Origin: Brachycybe producta
Lineage: Eukaryota; Arthropoda; Diplopoda; Playtdesmida; Andrognathidae
DNA length: 64,000 nt
Assembly: GCA_036925085.1 (NCBI GenBank)
Contig: JAUPFP010000015.1
Coordinates: 1,201,001-1,265,000, forward strand
Reading direction: 5' to 3'
The notes beneath the pieces are model-generated. The model saw only the letters and a list, made by a program, of their open reading frames with translations, had not been told where the DNA came from and ran no database searches. Below, one piece after another: positions 40,801 to 51,527 of the stretch. The translations under genes and the position numbers were made by a program. The first letter of the stretch is position 1, and the number at the start of each line of letters is the position of its first letter.

Positions 40801-41200
40801 CCCTCACTCAACACATGATTCTAGGTACCACGCTTTCCATCAGTTCCTATACGAACCAATTGACCCAAACCGAAGACGACGGAATAGGAATCGCAACAAC
40901 GTTAATCGGCAACGCTTCGGTCAACGAGTGAAACGTGATCTTGCCAATGACAATAACATCCGACAAGAAACAATAACTAGCAACACCAATTTTATAACAT
41001 CTCAGAATGTTGCAAGAAACGTTGTTGCAAATGAAATTGGACAAGAGACATTTACTGAAGAAAGGCATGTCTGTTTCACGTGTATGAACTTTATCGTTGG
41101 ATCCATGATCTCTCTGACAGTGTTAATATCATTATTAATGACAACATACATTTATGTCAGAGGAAGGCATAAACAAAATAACACTCGGGTGATTACATGA
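25827..41200 (+). CDS. Giant ZP-domain membrane protein with proline-rich repeat array
   Basis: Exon 1 (25827-25868) encodes the start of a signal peptide (MWRPILILLLITVQ). Exon 2 (32707-32927) and exon 3 (33040-41200) follow in consistent phase. Residues about 55-303 form a ZP domain. The four ZP-N cysteines lie in NVSCQ, NPQCR, NGACG and ISCVW. ZP-C includes VECW, VKDCFAYD, EGCPRK and VTCNIEICAGRC. Then come a Pro/Thr linker, about 2,100 residues of TRPPPPPP-type repeats, a polybasic stretch with a furin-type RVKR site (40925-40936), a transmembrane helix (about 41084-41155) and a 13-residue tail. ZP proteins polymerise at the apical surface; this build suggests a matrix protein of cuticle or a coat. 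The length would be about 2,805 residues. The repeat frame is interrupted between 37.9 and 39.27 kb by six one-base gains in C runs that sum to zero net shift, so the 5' and 3' parts share one frame. Confidence 0.92.
26400..26655. repeat. Foldback family I, copy in ZP intron
   Basis: Left arm gatgtgttttagaaactaga, gggtagctcgatcacttaag and atgttaatatctttcaaaat. The right arm has atttt-gaaagatatcaacat-gaaaatacccttaa, which pairs with it. Same order as the 25.4 kb copy. Confidence 0.6.
27715..27866 (+). mobile_element. tRNA-derived SINE
   Basis: An A-box-like gtgaccgagtgg and an exact B-box ggttcgaatcc lie about 30 bases apart, as in the head of a tRNA-derived SINE. They are followed by a T-rich linker and a GC-rich body containing ggctctacggagttgacg. 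The direct repeat atttaattat occurs at 27705-27714 and 27867-27876 and fits a target-site duplication. The tRNA part is too degenerate to be a working tRNA. Which LINE mobilised it is unknown. Confidence 0.7.
28190..28425. repeat. Foldback family I, diverged copy in ZP intron
   Basis: Left arm gaaagtgttttagaaactag then aagagtaactgaatcatg. The right end has gccataaaaagtttatttt, matching the inner part of the family's right arm. Confidence 0.45.
34120..40550 (+). repeat. Coding higher-order repeat array of the ZP protein
   Basis: The basic unit is TRPPPPPP (24 bases) with T(L/W/F/Y/M)PP variants. Groups of these are punctuated by a module VPEITPCTCPPPPPFTTTTT followed by PRPCPCPTYPPP. The marker gttcccgaaataactcc occurs ten times, near 34680, 35159, 35620, 36106, 36544, 36933, 37428, 37864, 38376 and 38766. 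Higher-order units are therefore about 390-510 bases. From 39.3 to 40.5 kb the pattern changes to alternating TRPPTPPP and TRPPPPPP. The plus strand is nearly G-free, the minus strand correspondingly G-rich. Confidence 0.92.
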
Positions 41201-41316
41201 AGTAAGCGTCCAAAATGACAAAAACAACATTCCCAGGAACTGATGATATCTTATTTGTAATGCTGAGTTGTTTTCATACATTTTTTGTTGTTTGAAGACA
41301 CTCTTAAACTTCTTTA

Positions 41317-41570
41317 GCTGGGTACAAACTTCAGTATTTTCTCGCTAACATAACCATGTCACGTAATACAATCGCATACAACATACCGAAGTTGCACAGC
41401 ATCAACATGTAAACATGCTTGTTACGCTTGTCACCGCGCTCGATCGCAAGTCGTTTTTTTTTTGTTGACGAAATATAAAAAACGCTGTTACACAGGGTTG
41501 CTCCACAATGCGGTTGTGCACACATGCACAAGAGAAAAATTACGAGAAAATGTACAAGTCTGTACCCAGC
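41317..41570. mobile_element. TA-flanked inverted-repeat element (254 bp)
   Basis: Left end gctgggtacaaacttcagta then ttttctcg. Right end in reverse complement gctgggtacagacttgtaca then ttttctcg. TA borders at 41315-41316 and 41571-41572. This Tc1/mariner-style miniature element accounts for the 90-codon minus-strand frame across it. Confidence 0.65.
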
Positions 41571-42659
41571 TATATATTTTTTTGTTGTTGTCATGCCACT
41601 AACCATACCCCAAAGTATATTTAAACCATAATTCAGTTAATTTAAATCAAAATCAATCACACCATATAAACATATGTTATAGAAGTGTCATTGGTGACGC
41701 TTCATTTGGAAACTACTAATGTGGTAGTAAAATTCAACAAATTTGAGACAATTATTACAATAATATTCTGTGCCAATATTTTAAACAGAATGATTGCAAA
41801 AGGTCTTAATGATACCAACAGAAGAAAACAAAAAGGGAACTAACCCAAAACAGAATACAGCAACACTGTGAAATCAATCATCATGAAGTAATTGGAATGG
41901 CAATGCAAGTTTGCTTTTTACAGCACATAAGCATTGTCCAAATGTTAAAACTAAAGTTAACTATACTTATGTGACTGCATTCTGCACATCCGCAGTAAAG
42001 AACAAACTTGCACTACTTCATGATGTGAACCAGGTGTTACCTTTTTTTAATACAAAAAAAAAGATTGGGAGCTTAGAGAAGGGATGGGGGGGCTAAGGTG
42101 CAAAAAATAGTTTACAAATCTAAGCTAAAAAAATATTTCGTCAAATTAAAGCTTTTGTCATTTGTGGTTTTACACTACAAATGCAAAATCATTTTTATGC
42201 GAATGAATGTACAGTTTTTTTTAATAAACTTGTTGAGGCAATTTTGTAATATGTCGTTGTGTTATTTATTTTTCATTAGAAACAAGTAAATATAAAAAAT
42301 ACGTTTTTCGGTACAAGCTTCTATTTCTACGAAGACATGTTTTTGAAACTACAGGAATGTCATTTTTTTATTTTGTTGAAAAGTACGTTATTTAAGGTAC
42401 CTGGCCTCTTATAACGGATCCTGGACAGGTCATTGAAGGATCCGTCAAAATTTGATAGATTAACAAGCCGCACTAGTAGAGGATTTTGTGTACAACATTT
42501 CAGCTCTCTAGGTTATGGGGAAGTTGGTTAAAATAGGAGAGATTGACGTCCAAGCAAACGGACAACGGTCATGTCAACTTAAATAAAAGCTTGTACAAAT
42601 AAATTCGTTCGAGTAACAGCGTTGCTGAAATTGTTGATATAGAGTATACTGTATATCCT

Positions 42660-42880
42660 TTTGGGGATTGGCATAGAACCGCTTTATAGTGGTCGAATTC
42701 GACGTCACAATTAAGTCGACGTGTGGCTCAAGTGCACAGGTCCGGCGAATTTTTCATAGCAATACATTGCAACCAAAGCCCCACCACTGGTGGTCGTATC
42801 TGACTTCAGAAGCCACTCATGTGCAAAGGTCCGGTGACTTTTCATAGAAATACAATGTCAACCACAGTCCAATCACTTAT
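42660..42880. repeat. Dispersed repeat family III, copy 3, with internal duplication
   Basis: Two related blocks of about 60 bases lie in direct order. One runs from gcacaggtccggcgaa to ttgcaaccaaagccccacca. The other runs from tgcaaaggtccggtga to tcaaccacagtccaatca. The second and the family share the tgcaaccacagcccaacca type core. Confidence 0.45.
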
Positions 42881-43904
42881 AATCATTATAAGAACAATAT
42901 TTACACAGTGACGTCTGATTCACTTTTCATAATGCAAACAACACTCCAATAAGAAGGCTCGTTATTTCCAAATTTTCAAGCACCTTGCGTCCTTTTTAGT
43001 AGTCAATGGCCTTACTACGAGATTGACTGGAATCGTTTTCGAACAAAAGGCCCGATATTATCAAACATCTTTTTTTTTTACAATCTAGATACAATCGTAC
43101 GTTCTTGAATGAACCCTCATTTATGTATAATTAGATAATGTTGACAATATATTTCATATGCAGTTTCTTGGCTAAATTGTCCCTCTTCCATAATCCACTT
43201 GGTATACTTCAAAATTAGAACAATCGTCACGATCATCGTCAAAGTGGCTCATACCATAATATTTCGTCTGTCAAAAAAAACCAGTGGCGTCCGCTGCTTG
43301 TCGATATATGTGCCAGTCATCGCTTTACCTGCATTCCCTTACACACAAATAAAACTGTCGCTAAAGTGGAAAAAACTTGAGAAAAGCTGTATTTATTAGC
43401 CTTGAAATAGTACCTTCACTTCAATCAAGTTAATGACAAAAAAACACATAAAACTATTACTCGTATTAATGTAACATCAAATAAAATTAAAATTTCAATC
43501 CAATTCCATCACCATTATACAATACAGCGAGAGTTCACTAATTATTAGAACATTCCAAGCTCTTTAAAAAATAATACCCACTATAAAACGTGGTCGTCAT
43601 TTTTCTATGTTGCTAAATCGGAAGATCTATCATTATTTTTTAAATGGTTTTCAAACGTTATACTAGTTACAAATGAACTTAAAAATGAACAGTAATAAAA
43701 ACTAATTAACAAATGTATTTTAGTCATTTCTAATTTGCTGCATTGCAATTTAATGTATGCAAAAGCCAAACAATGTTGAAATTGAACGGATTATGGATAT
43801 GGCAAATTTATATAATCAACCACAGCAAAATAGGCAAATGAAAGAAACCAATGTGAATAAAACTCTGGTTATGGCTTGTTTCGAAAGCCACATTAAGAAG
43901 AAAT

Positions 43905-44140
43905 TAAAATGATTTCAAAACTAAAACAGTAAATGAATTACTGAAGCGTATTTTCATGATGACACCTTTTAAAATTAAAACTGTTTATTGTAACTTCAAA
44001 TTATCCATTTTCGCTTTTCCCAAAACATTTCATCAAAAATTGAAAATGTCTTCCGTTAAAATGTTTATTTTTTAAAGATGTAAACATAAAATTCCCTCAT
44101 GTGATTCAGTAACACTTCCAGTTTCAAAATAAAGACTTAA
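43905..44140. repeat. Foldback family I, diverged copy
   Basis: Left arm gatttcaaaactaaaacagt then gcgtattttcatgatga. The right arm ccctcatgtgattcagtaac then ttccagtttcaaaat is its diverged reverse complement. Confidence 0.45.
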
Positions 44141-45710
44141 TTTTTTTTTGTTAAGTTGTTTTCATGCACAAAGTACCCAGAGTTGCTGGGTCAAAGTTAA
44201 AATAACTTTGAAAAAACATTTGGGAAGTCCAACAATTTAATGATCAAAGTAATAATTATCCAAAATATCAATACTAAAGAACGTCTTTACTTTAGTTATT
44301 TTCAATCAAAAATAGAACCCACAAAAGTTTATATAAAAAGACCAACAAGATATTCTAAATTCAAGACAGAATCCAAACTAACTCAAGTAAATTAAGATTA
44401 CGACTTAATTGACTTTTATCATGGCTTACATATACAGTATGTTAACTATTGTTATTAAAAACAGTCATTGCTTTCGAAATTTTGTGGGGATCCCGTACTA
44501 CTTTTAAAGTGGGCCTACTAAACGTTTCACAGTTGTAATCGATGTTTCTGGTAGCTATTTTCCTTAAATATTTGCAGCATTCAAAGTACTTTAGTTTCAA
44601 ATCAAATTGAACCAAAAACACTCACAAAAAGACCTTACAAAATCCGATGTTAAGAAGAGTTTCTTATCCGCACTGCTTTTTCTTCTACTGAGGAAAGATC
44701 AAAGAACTTGTTGGACGTTTCTATTCGATTGACCATGTTCCTCAAACACTTAGAAATTTGTAACGAATTAATTACTTGACGGATTAATTTGGTTTTATGG
44801 CAGGAGCAAGATATAGTCATAATAAATCACACAAAAAAAACCCGTGTGTTTTAATTTTTCTCCATTCTGGAGTTCCACCTACAACCAACCATCTATCCAT
44901 TCATTCATTCATTCCGCCACTTCTGCTCACACCCCATCAAATCAACAAAGGTCTAAAAACTACAGCTACATAGTACTGTATATTAAATAAATCACGTAAC
45001 TCATATAGTTATTTAAGAAAATAATTCTGAGAACATTATTATTGTAATTTGTAACAGAAAAAGCCGTAGATCCCGCTAAAGAAAGTAAGTTACTAAAAAA
45101 ACAATGTCAAAAATTATAATAAAAAGTTATTCAATGAATTTTCTAAAGCAATAAGTAAATCAAGACTAACTCATATTAAAAGTTGTGAAGTTTGCATGAA
45201 AAACGCGCAAAAAAGAGCCACAAGTCAAGTCGAATAAGCTCGTAAGTCATAAAATATGTCAACCGTCGACTCCTGAGTCACAATGAAATTATTCGAAAAA
45301 TAACTATAACAATAACGTCGGGTAATCATACAAAAAAGTTTAAAACTTTTCACCAAAAAAACAAACAAACAAAAAACAATAAATACACGATAAAAATAAT
45401 TGTACTCGTGCCTGTAATAGTTACTTACATTACTCTTTAACTAGTTAGCAAAAGCATTTGCTATATTAACGTAAAACGTCGACTCTTATATCATGGAGAA
45501 AATTTCTCAGCTTATCCAAAATACTAATAACTATTTACTATTGGTTTAAACTCGGTATTTTCTATGTCAATAATCAAACAAAAATTATTCCATCTCTCAT
45601 ATCACAGGAGATGATCAAATTAAAATTTTCTTCCAAACTTTGAAAACAAAAACTTTTTTTTTTACAAAATGTACAGAAACTACAAATGAGAAGAAAAAAG
45701 AATTTGAAAG

Positions 45711-45742
45711 CCCCCCCCCCCCCCCCCCCAAAAAAAAAAAAA
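45711..45742. repeat. C19 followed by A13 homopolymer
   Basis: Nineteen C then thirteen A, just downstream of the phosphotransferase stop codon. The length is likely imprecise in any assembly. Confidence 0.85.
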
Positions 45743-45819
45743 GAAAGGAAAAATAAGAAATATATAAATTTGTGCACAATGCCTATTTATCGCATCTGTT
45801 ATTTGTTAAGAACTTACAA

Positions 45820-47165
45820 CTAACTCCTTTTAGTACCTGTACCATTTTTACTGGGCATCCTGGCTCCTCCGACTGCCGACCTCTTTGATGGAATAACGAA
45901 AAGACCAATGTCAAGATGTCGACAAATTTGGTTGCAGACAGTCGTGGAATATCGTAGAAGATCAAACATTACCCAGACCTAAATTTTTTTTTTTTTTTTT
46001 TAAATGTAACTTCTGCATTATATGAGCTAGGGTCACAACATTACTAAACAAATTGTTACAATGTATAAGTGAATGCAGCAATAATAAATTACTATTGTTG
46101 TGCATAGTTTGTTACGTGGAAGTTTCTTGAAAAAAGCAAAGCAAATAGAATTTTAACAAATCGTGAATACTGGTAACGTTTTTTGGCTTATTGAGAATAG
46201 TGGAACCAGTTCGGCACAACTGAAGCCTTTTTCAAGGCTTTGGCCATTTCTTGGACAAAAGCAAAGTGAAGACTTGATGTTCTTTCATTTCATCAAATTT
46301 TAGAAATTGTAGTTTTTTACTGTTTTATCCCAAGATTCCATAGAGTAACAGATTGGCTCATAACCAAGTTATTTTACTCCCTAATTGCTAGAAATAGGCA
46401 TACAAGGGGACGTAGGCAATAGGGCCGGTGATATGTACCTACGTCACCAAGCATCCTTATTCAATAGCAACGGCTTTGGGGGGGGGAGAGAATTCCTTGG
46501 TTACTGGCCAACCTGTTAATGCACGGAGCTTGGTTTTATCCACACCGAGTAGTGTATCCATTTTTTTCAAGGTTGTGCAGCATTTTACTACAATTTATTG
46601 AGTGTTGTGACCGCGGCTCAAAATATAGTAATCACAAGAAAATACGATATCTTATTCAAGAAACTCACAAAACATATCCAAAGTAAGATGTATTCGTTAA
46701 ACGTTGTGTTAAAATACTGATTTAGAAACAGTATTCCAGGTCCAACGAGAACTGAATCCAAGTAATCCATTTCACTCTTTGTCATATGTGCAACCTGAGG
46801 CAATTTTAAGAAGAAAAAAAATACCTGTACATAAGAGTAAACTTTCAACTTCCATATGACATATTCCCCTTCTCTTAATAAAGTTTACTAATATAATATC
46901 GCTTAAATTGATAGTTTAGCACTAAAGTAATCGTTAAACATATAGCTAGAAAAAAAAAATACGTACCACTAAACGGTTCGTAACCTTCGCAGCAACAAGA
47001 CCAAAAGCCAAGATGTATAAACAGGGATGATCTTCATATAAATGTGTTATTGATTTTTGATAAATAATGAAAGCTGGAACAACAACGAGGCTAAAAGGAA
47101 TACAAGGTGACAGCACGCTAGTGCCCTACAAAAGATAAAACTCAAGTGTTACCAAAACCGTAACT

Positions 47166-47197
<32 letters not shown>

Positions 47198-49916
47198 TGT
47201 AATGCCATATTTATAGTAGTTTTTAAGATTAGGTCTTCTCGAAGTAAGTTGTGCGTATGTGCGTAATGCATAACTATGCATTTATGTGACAATACATCAC
47301 AGCGTCATCAGTGACAAACACTTCATGGTATTTATAGCTGCTTTTCACATCCTGATTATCAAACCTGCCTCCATGTTGATTGGCAATTCAACATTTTGGG
47401 TTGAAATACACAGACCACTTTTTTGTAAAACGAAGTCGAAGGTGGTTGGGCTGTGGTTGCAATGTCATTTCGGCGACAACCCGACTTCATTTTACAGCCG
47501 ACTCGTCAAAAAGTGGCTCGTGTACCAAAGGCCTTTGTGAACATAACAGCATGATATCGAACAGGTGACATAACACTACTATAAAATGAGATTTCATTAA
47601 ACCGATTATGACATTTCATTATGTCAACCATCTAAATCGGATCTGATGATAAACTATAAATATAGCATACAAGTTTATTAATTGCAAGAAGAAGAAAATA
47701 CTATATTTGGTGACTATTGGAACACAGTATAATTAAATAAAAATGTAAAGAAAAAACAATAGGCAGACACGACATACTCAAACACAGACACACTTGTGAG
47801 TTAGTAAAGATTCTCATTCATAATTTACGGACACACAATACTATCTAAAGAGATTTAAGAAGAAGAAGAAGAAGCACGATTAGGAAAGACAACTTACGGC
47901 GACAGTGGAACCGTTCTTGCCCACACCGCCCGTAAAAATAACAGTAGCGTTAGAATAGCAGAGAAAAGTGGCCGAGAGAATCGCTAGGCCGACAGGTATC
48001 GATTTCATATCCACGTGCAAGATGGGAATCTGAACGATGAACGATAGAAAAAAAAGGCAGGCACATAAAGTCACACGAAAGACAAAGCTAATAGGGAATT
48101 AAGCTAACGAGACACAAATCAAACATAAAAGAAAAACATTTTATTAATCGAAGAATCAGGCAGAGATAAGAAGATTTAAGCAACAGCGCAAGTCGGCTCG
48201 CATTTAAACTGCAGCGAATCAACATCGGTACAGGAACAGCCGTAGAAATTAAAACAGGGACACCAGAGTCAAAACGATAATACTCTTCCAATAGCCAACT
48301 CTAGTTTTTTTTTTCTTTTTTGGCAGAATGAAACTTACGGCGACTGTGGACCCGTTTTTACCGACACCTCCTGTGAATATAACACGAAAGTTGAACATAA
48401 AAGAAAACGCTTGACCCGCAAGAACAATGGCAGAAGGAAAATATTTTACGGCCAAATTAATGTAAGGTATCTGTCGAATAAGAGAACGATTTTACGATTA
48501 TCAATTCATAAAAAAAACAGAACAATTCGTAGGTGAATAACAAAAGATCGCTCGTTATGACACTAGTCCACGAAAATATGGATCGATTTTCAAAAAAAAA
48601 AAACATTCATGAATATTGTAAACTCTCCGTTTTTTTAAAAAAATATTTGTATGTGCGTACAATTATACGAATATCAGATAATTGTCAGTCATAAAGTGGC
48701 AACCGCAAATCGCAAGTAGAGAGGTTTCACAGTATTGAATACGGACACCTCGGATAATAAATTTTACTATCCGCGGATAACGAATCTTCTTTTCCTGAAC
48801 CACGGCCCGCACTCATAGAACGGGGTCGGTAGAATGATGATGAATAACGAAAGATGCTACATACGAGTCGCATTTGGCGAAATGTGGTCTACGACCGGCT
48901 GCCCAGCACCACAAGAGGAAGCTATCTCCACTGTGCTACTATAACATCGACATCCGCAAATAACGAATATCTGATTTTATTTTTCGGTCGGATAATGGAT
49001 GTCCGTTCGGATAATAAACTTAAAAATAAATTTGTGGCATATATTTCGCATATTGACGTGACGTTTCTTTATCAATTTAACACATTTAACAAAATGTGAG
49101 CGTGTTACACGTGTTGATTCGCAGCCTGAACGTTCGCAAATCACTTAGTGAACTATTTTGTTGTATTTATTACAATTTAACCAAACAAGTATTAAAGTTT
49201 ACAAGCTGAAGCAGTGATCCTTTTGAGTTTTTCTTAGAAAAACTGATTTAAATCCAAAGACTCTTCAACTCACTGGTGTTCAATGTTTTTGTGTAAACGC
49301 AAGATGTTTTTCTACTACGATATTTTACTACAACAGGGGTTAAAGTTCAACTATCAGTGACGAGTTTTGTTTATTACCTTTGTTTCCCACATGTCAGCAC
49401 CAAACAATCCAGTCAATATAAACACAACCATTACTCCAAACTGAGCTTCTGTCACATCAAATCTAAAAATAAATCAAATTAATAAAAATCTAGAAATTGT
49501 AAAAAAAAAACTACGAAAAATCTTTAGAACAACTGAAAAAAAAAAATGAAGACACTCACCTGCCAAACCTTAACGTTCCAGAAACGTAAGTCTGCCAATG
49601 GGCGCTGTAAAACAATGATATAGCTGTAAAACATTGAAGAAATAACCAGCCTGGATTAGAACCCAATTTCACAGCAATGCAGGCTGCCAATGATACAAAA
49701 GCTAAAAACAAAAACAACAAAATAAATAAATTACGTCTTCAAAGTGAACCAACAACAACAACACTCACCTGTTGAAATGGAATCACAACCATGATCAAAT
49801 AACTCTCCTAAAGGAGAACTCGTGTTCGTCCTCCTTGCTTGTTTTCCATCTACCGCATCCAACGATTGGTAGACGAACAGACCAAGAGCACACAAAAAAT
49901 AAGCCCACCTTGGAAC
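45820..49916 (-). CDS. CEPT1: Choline/ethanolamine phosphotransferase, CDP-alcohol type (5' exons not found)
   Basis: Catalyses transfer of phosphocholine or phosphoethanolamine from the CDP-alcohol to diacylglycerol, the last Kennedy-pathway step, in ER or Golgi membranes. Exons in order: 49916-49769, 49701-49560, 49462-49378, then 48470-48339 or 48029-47898 (alternatives), 47125-46967, 46794-46669 and 45978-45820, all with GT-AG borders and matching phase. The first carries the catalytic CDP-alcohol motif: DGKQAR, then G eight residues later and GELFDHGCD. Later blocks [55 protein letters not shown] and FLNQYFN match the CEPT1/CHPT1 family rather than SELENOI. About 300 C-terminal residues are covered. 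The N-terminal exon(s), normally about 130 residues including the APN motif region, were not recognised and may lie beyond a large intron or outside the window. The terminus [12 protein letters not shown] is short and basic. Confidence 0.93.
47168..47196. repeat. AAT microsatellite
   Basis: About nine aat units in the intron upstream of the 47125-46967 exon of the phosphotransferase gene. Confidence 0.85.
47380..47545. repeat. Dispersed repeat family III, best copy, palindromic
   Basis: The left half has agaccacttttttgtaaaac then gaagtcgaaggtgg. The right half in reverse complement gives gagccactttttgacgag then tgtaaaatgaagtcgggt. So the copy is itself an imperfect inverted repeat. It sits in a phosphotransferase intron. 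Confidence 0.6.
47898..48029 (-). other. Alternative exon B of the phosphotransferase (132 nt)
   Basis: Encodes 44 residues beginning [18 protein letters not shown] and ending [15 protein letters not shown], with acceptor GTTCAG and donor GCC|GTAAGT. It is the same length and phase (0-0) as exon A at 48339-48470 and ends in the same 13 residues, but differs through the first two thirds, a membrane segment. Confidence 0.85.
48339..48470 (-). other. Alternative exon A of the phosphotransferase (132 nt)
   Basis: Encodes 44 residues beginning [19 protein letters not shown] and ending [13 protein letters not shown], with acceptor CGACAG and donor GCC|GTAAGT. The pairing with exon B at 47898-48029, 309 bases away, suggests mutually exclusive use. 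Confidence 0.85.
48700..49060. repeat. Intronic repeat with cggataat motifs
   Basis: The motifs cggataataaa, atccgcggataacgaat, atccgcaaataacgaat and gtcggataatgg recur at both sides of a GC-richer core (about 48880-48950). It looks like a short inserted element in the phosphotransferase intron; the exact ends are not resolved. Confidence 0.4.
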
Positions 49917-50395
49917 CTATGAGTAACAAAAAAAAAAGTTGCAAATCAACGTTGCAAATCTTGCTTTAAAAATATGAGTTTTGGATATTATCGAGAAAAA
50001 AATCCGATCACTTCTTAAAAGAATCATCTTTTTCTTAAAAATGCAAAAAAACTTGCAGCTAAATTTCTAGAGTTCTGTTTCCATGAGATTCTCCTATTTT
50101 GACTTAATGGATACAGGGCTTAAAAGAGCAAAACAGAAAATGCGTTTCAAACTCGAAAAAGCACAAATAATCGTCAAAAGCAAAATTAAATTATTTCAGC
50201 TTTTTAACCAGTTAAAATATTGTTTTAAACCACTGAGGATGAACTTGGTCTACATTTTTCGTTTCTTTTAGGTTTTAGTGAGTTTTTTTTTTTTTCTAGC
50301 TATTTATTTCTCCAATTATTCGTCATTTCAGGTAATATAATACATTTTAATTAGACATATACATTATCCAAATATTAGAATTACATTAAATGTTT

Positions 50396-50566
50396 CCCAC
50401 ACTAGAGCGGCCCGAATCAGCTGAGCCGGATGCATGCCCGTTCGCTGTCATCACACCGAGCCGATTCCGTCCGGGCCTAGTGTGGGTTTATTCTATTCGG
50501 TTCTGTGGTTTTTATTCCATCCAGAATTTTCCTTTCCGATTCGAGCCTCGAGTGTCTAGTGTGGGG
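50396..50566. mobile_element. Inverted-repeat element with cccacactaga ends
   Basis: Left end cccacactagagcggcccga. Right end in reverse complement ccccacactagacactcgag, with gctcgaatcgg inside. GC-rich against its flanks. An internal cctagtgtggg is a further copy of the terminal motif. No clear target-site duplication. Confidence 0.5.
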
Positions 50567-50975
50567 TAGCAACCTTAACACCATTGTAAACTGCCCTTTT
50601 TAACCAGTTGAAATTTTCACAGTTTAATAACTTTCGCTCAGTGGAAACAAGGTCTTAGTGTCATTTTATGTTTCAGCCAATAGGGTTCAAACCAAATAAA
50701 AACTTTCCTTTTCCTCCCAAGTTAACACACGGAAATTCATTCCAGCTGTGCGGTTCAGGATCTTTTTAACGTTATATGTATGCGTTTCCCCTTTTTTTAA
50801 AAAAAAAACATAAAAGTTGTCTTTTTCTTATAAACACAGCCATAAGAAACAACAGCATTTTGTAATATCTCTCATAAGTTTCCACAGGGGCTTTTTATAA
50901 TACTTTAATTTCTTTTAAAAATTTAAAAATGATATATTAAAATCAGAAATTTGGCTCTGGAAAGGTGAGGAAAAT

Positions 50976-51194
50976 AAGACGGGCTAATCGTTGGTCACTA
51001 GGAGACCTACACTTTTAGATAACTATTTGGAGAAAAACTGTGAGTCACTCAGTGCCCTACACTTTTTCCAGTCTGGGGGTTGTGGCCCAGGACCCCCTGC
51101 AACAAACTTAATTTAACGTAACCCCACCTAATCACTGATATAAAAAAAAGTTCTAAAGTGTAGGTCACCTAGTGACCTACGATTAGTCTGTTCC
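50976..51194. mobile_element. Inverted-repeat element with 9-bp target duplication (219 bp)
   Basis: The left end contains gggctaatcgttggtcacta then ggagacctacacttttaga. The right end in reverse complement contains agactaatcgtaggtcacta then ggtgacctacactttaga. The arms therefore match over about 40 bases. Perfect 9-bp direct repeats gaggaaaat flank it at 50967-50975 and 51195-51203. A 9-bp duplication is the Mutator-like signature, but the family assignment is inference. Confidence 0.75.
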
Positions 51195-51519
51195 GAGGAA
51201 AATTGTCCCCTTGTTCTTATGTGGGGAGGTACCAATGCTAATGAACACATAAGTAAAGTTAATGTTATAATTTATTAATTCAGGCCGTAGGTAATGAATG
51301 AATTCATTTCTGTGGCCAATTGGGTAGCACACAAAATATAGTCATTATTACTTGAGCCCATTCTGACTTTCAAGTTCAACATATGTTCAAATACGTCACT
51401 GCGTTACCGGATTATCATAAAAATAATAATATTCAAGACAACGGTTGGGATGAATAGTTTGATTGACATTTTTGCTTCAGTTTCCTTGTACGAAATGTTT
51501 CCTTAACTACCACGGTTAT

Positions 51520-51527
51520 TATAAAAG
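51520..51527 (+). promoter_or_regulatory. TATA box of Pro/Gly gene A
   Basis: TATAAAAGGCT on the plus strand, the same core as at the two minus-strand paralogs. A noncoding first exon should start near 51550 and end at 51581 before the donor gtaagtat. The intron then runs to a TTTGTTACAG acceptor at 52120, 18 bases before the ATG. Confidence 0.8.

Larger units (their letters stand above)
41201..45819. other. Region between the ZP gene and the phosphotransferase gene
   Basis: Convergent intergenic region: ZP ends at 41200 (plus) and the phosphotransferase stops at 45820 (minus). It contains a TA-flanked element at 41.3 kb, a family III copy at 42.7 kb, a foldback I copy at 43.9 kb and a C/A homopolymer at 45.7 kb. 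A hairpin acggatcct...aggatccgt lies near 42414. No gene supported. Confidence 0.6.
49917..51519. other. Flank between phosphotransferase exon and first Pro/Gly gene
   Basis: No gene supported. Two inverted-repeat elements lie at 50396-50566 and 50976-51194. Missing 5' exons of the phosphotransferase were looked for on the minus strand without success. Confidence 0.5.

Noticed and set aside
41331-41606. Ninety-codon minus frame with hydrophobic stretch
   Set aside because: It lies almost wholly inside the TA-flanked inverted-repeat element at 41317-41570.
48088-48291. Possible third copy of the alternative phosphotransferase exon
   Set aside because: Only a few residues around FSFMF resemble exon A. 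The GGVGKNGST block and proper splice sites are absent.
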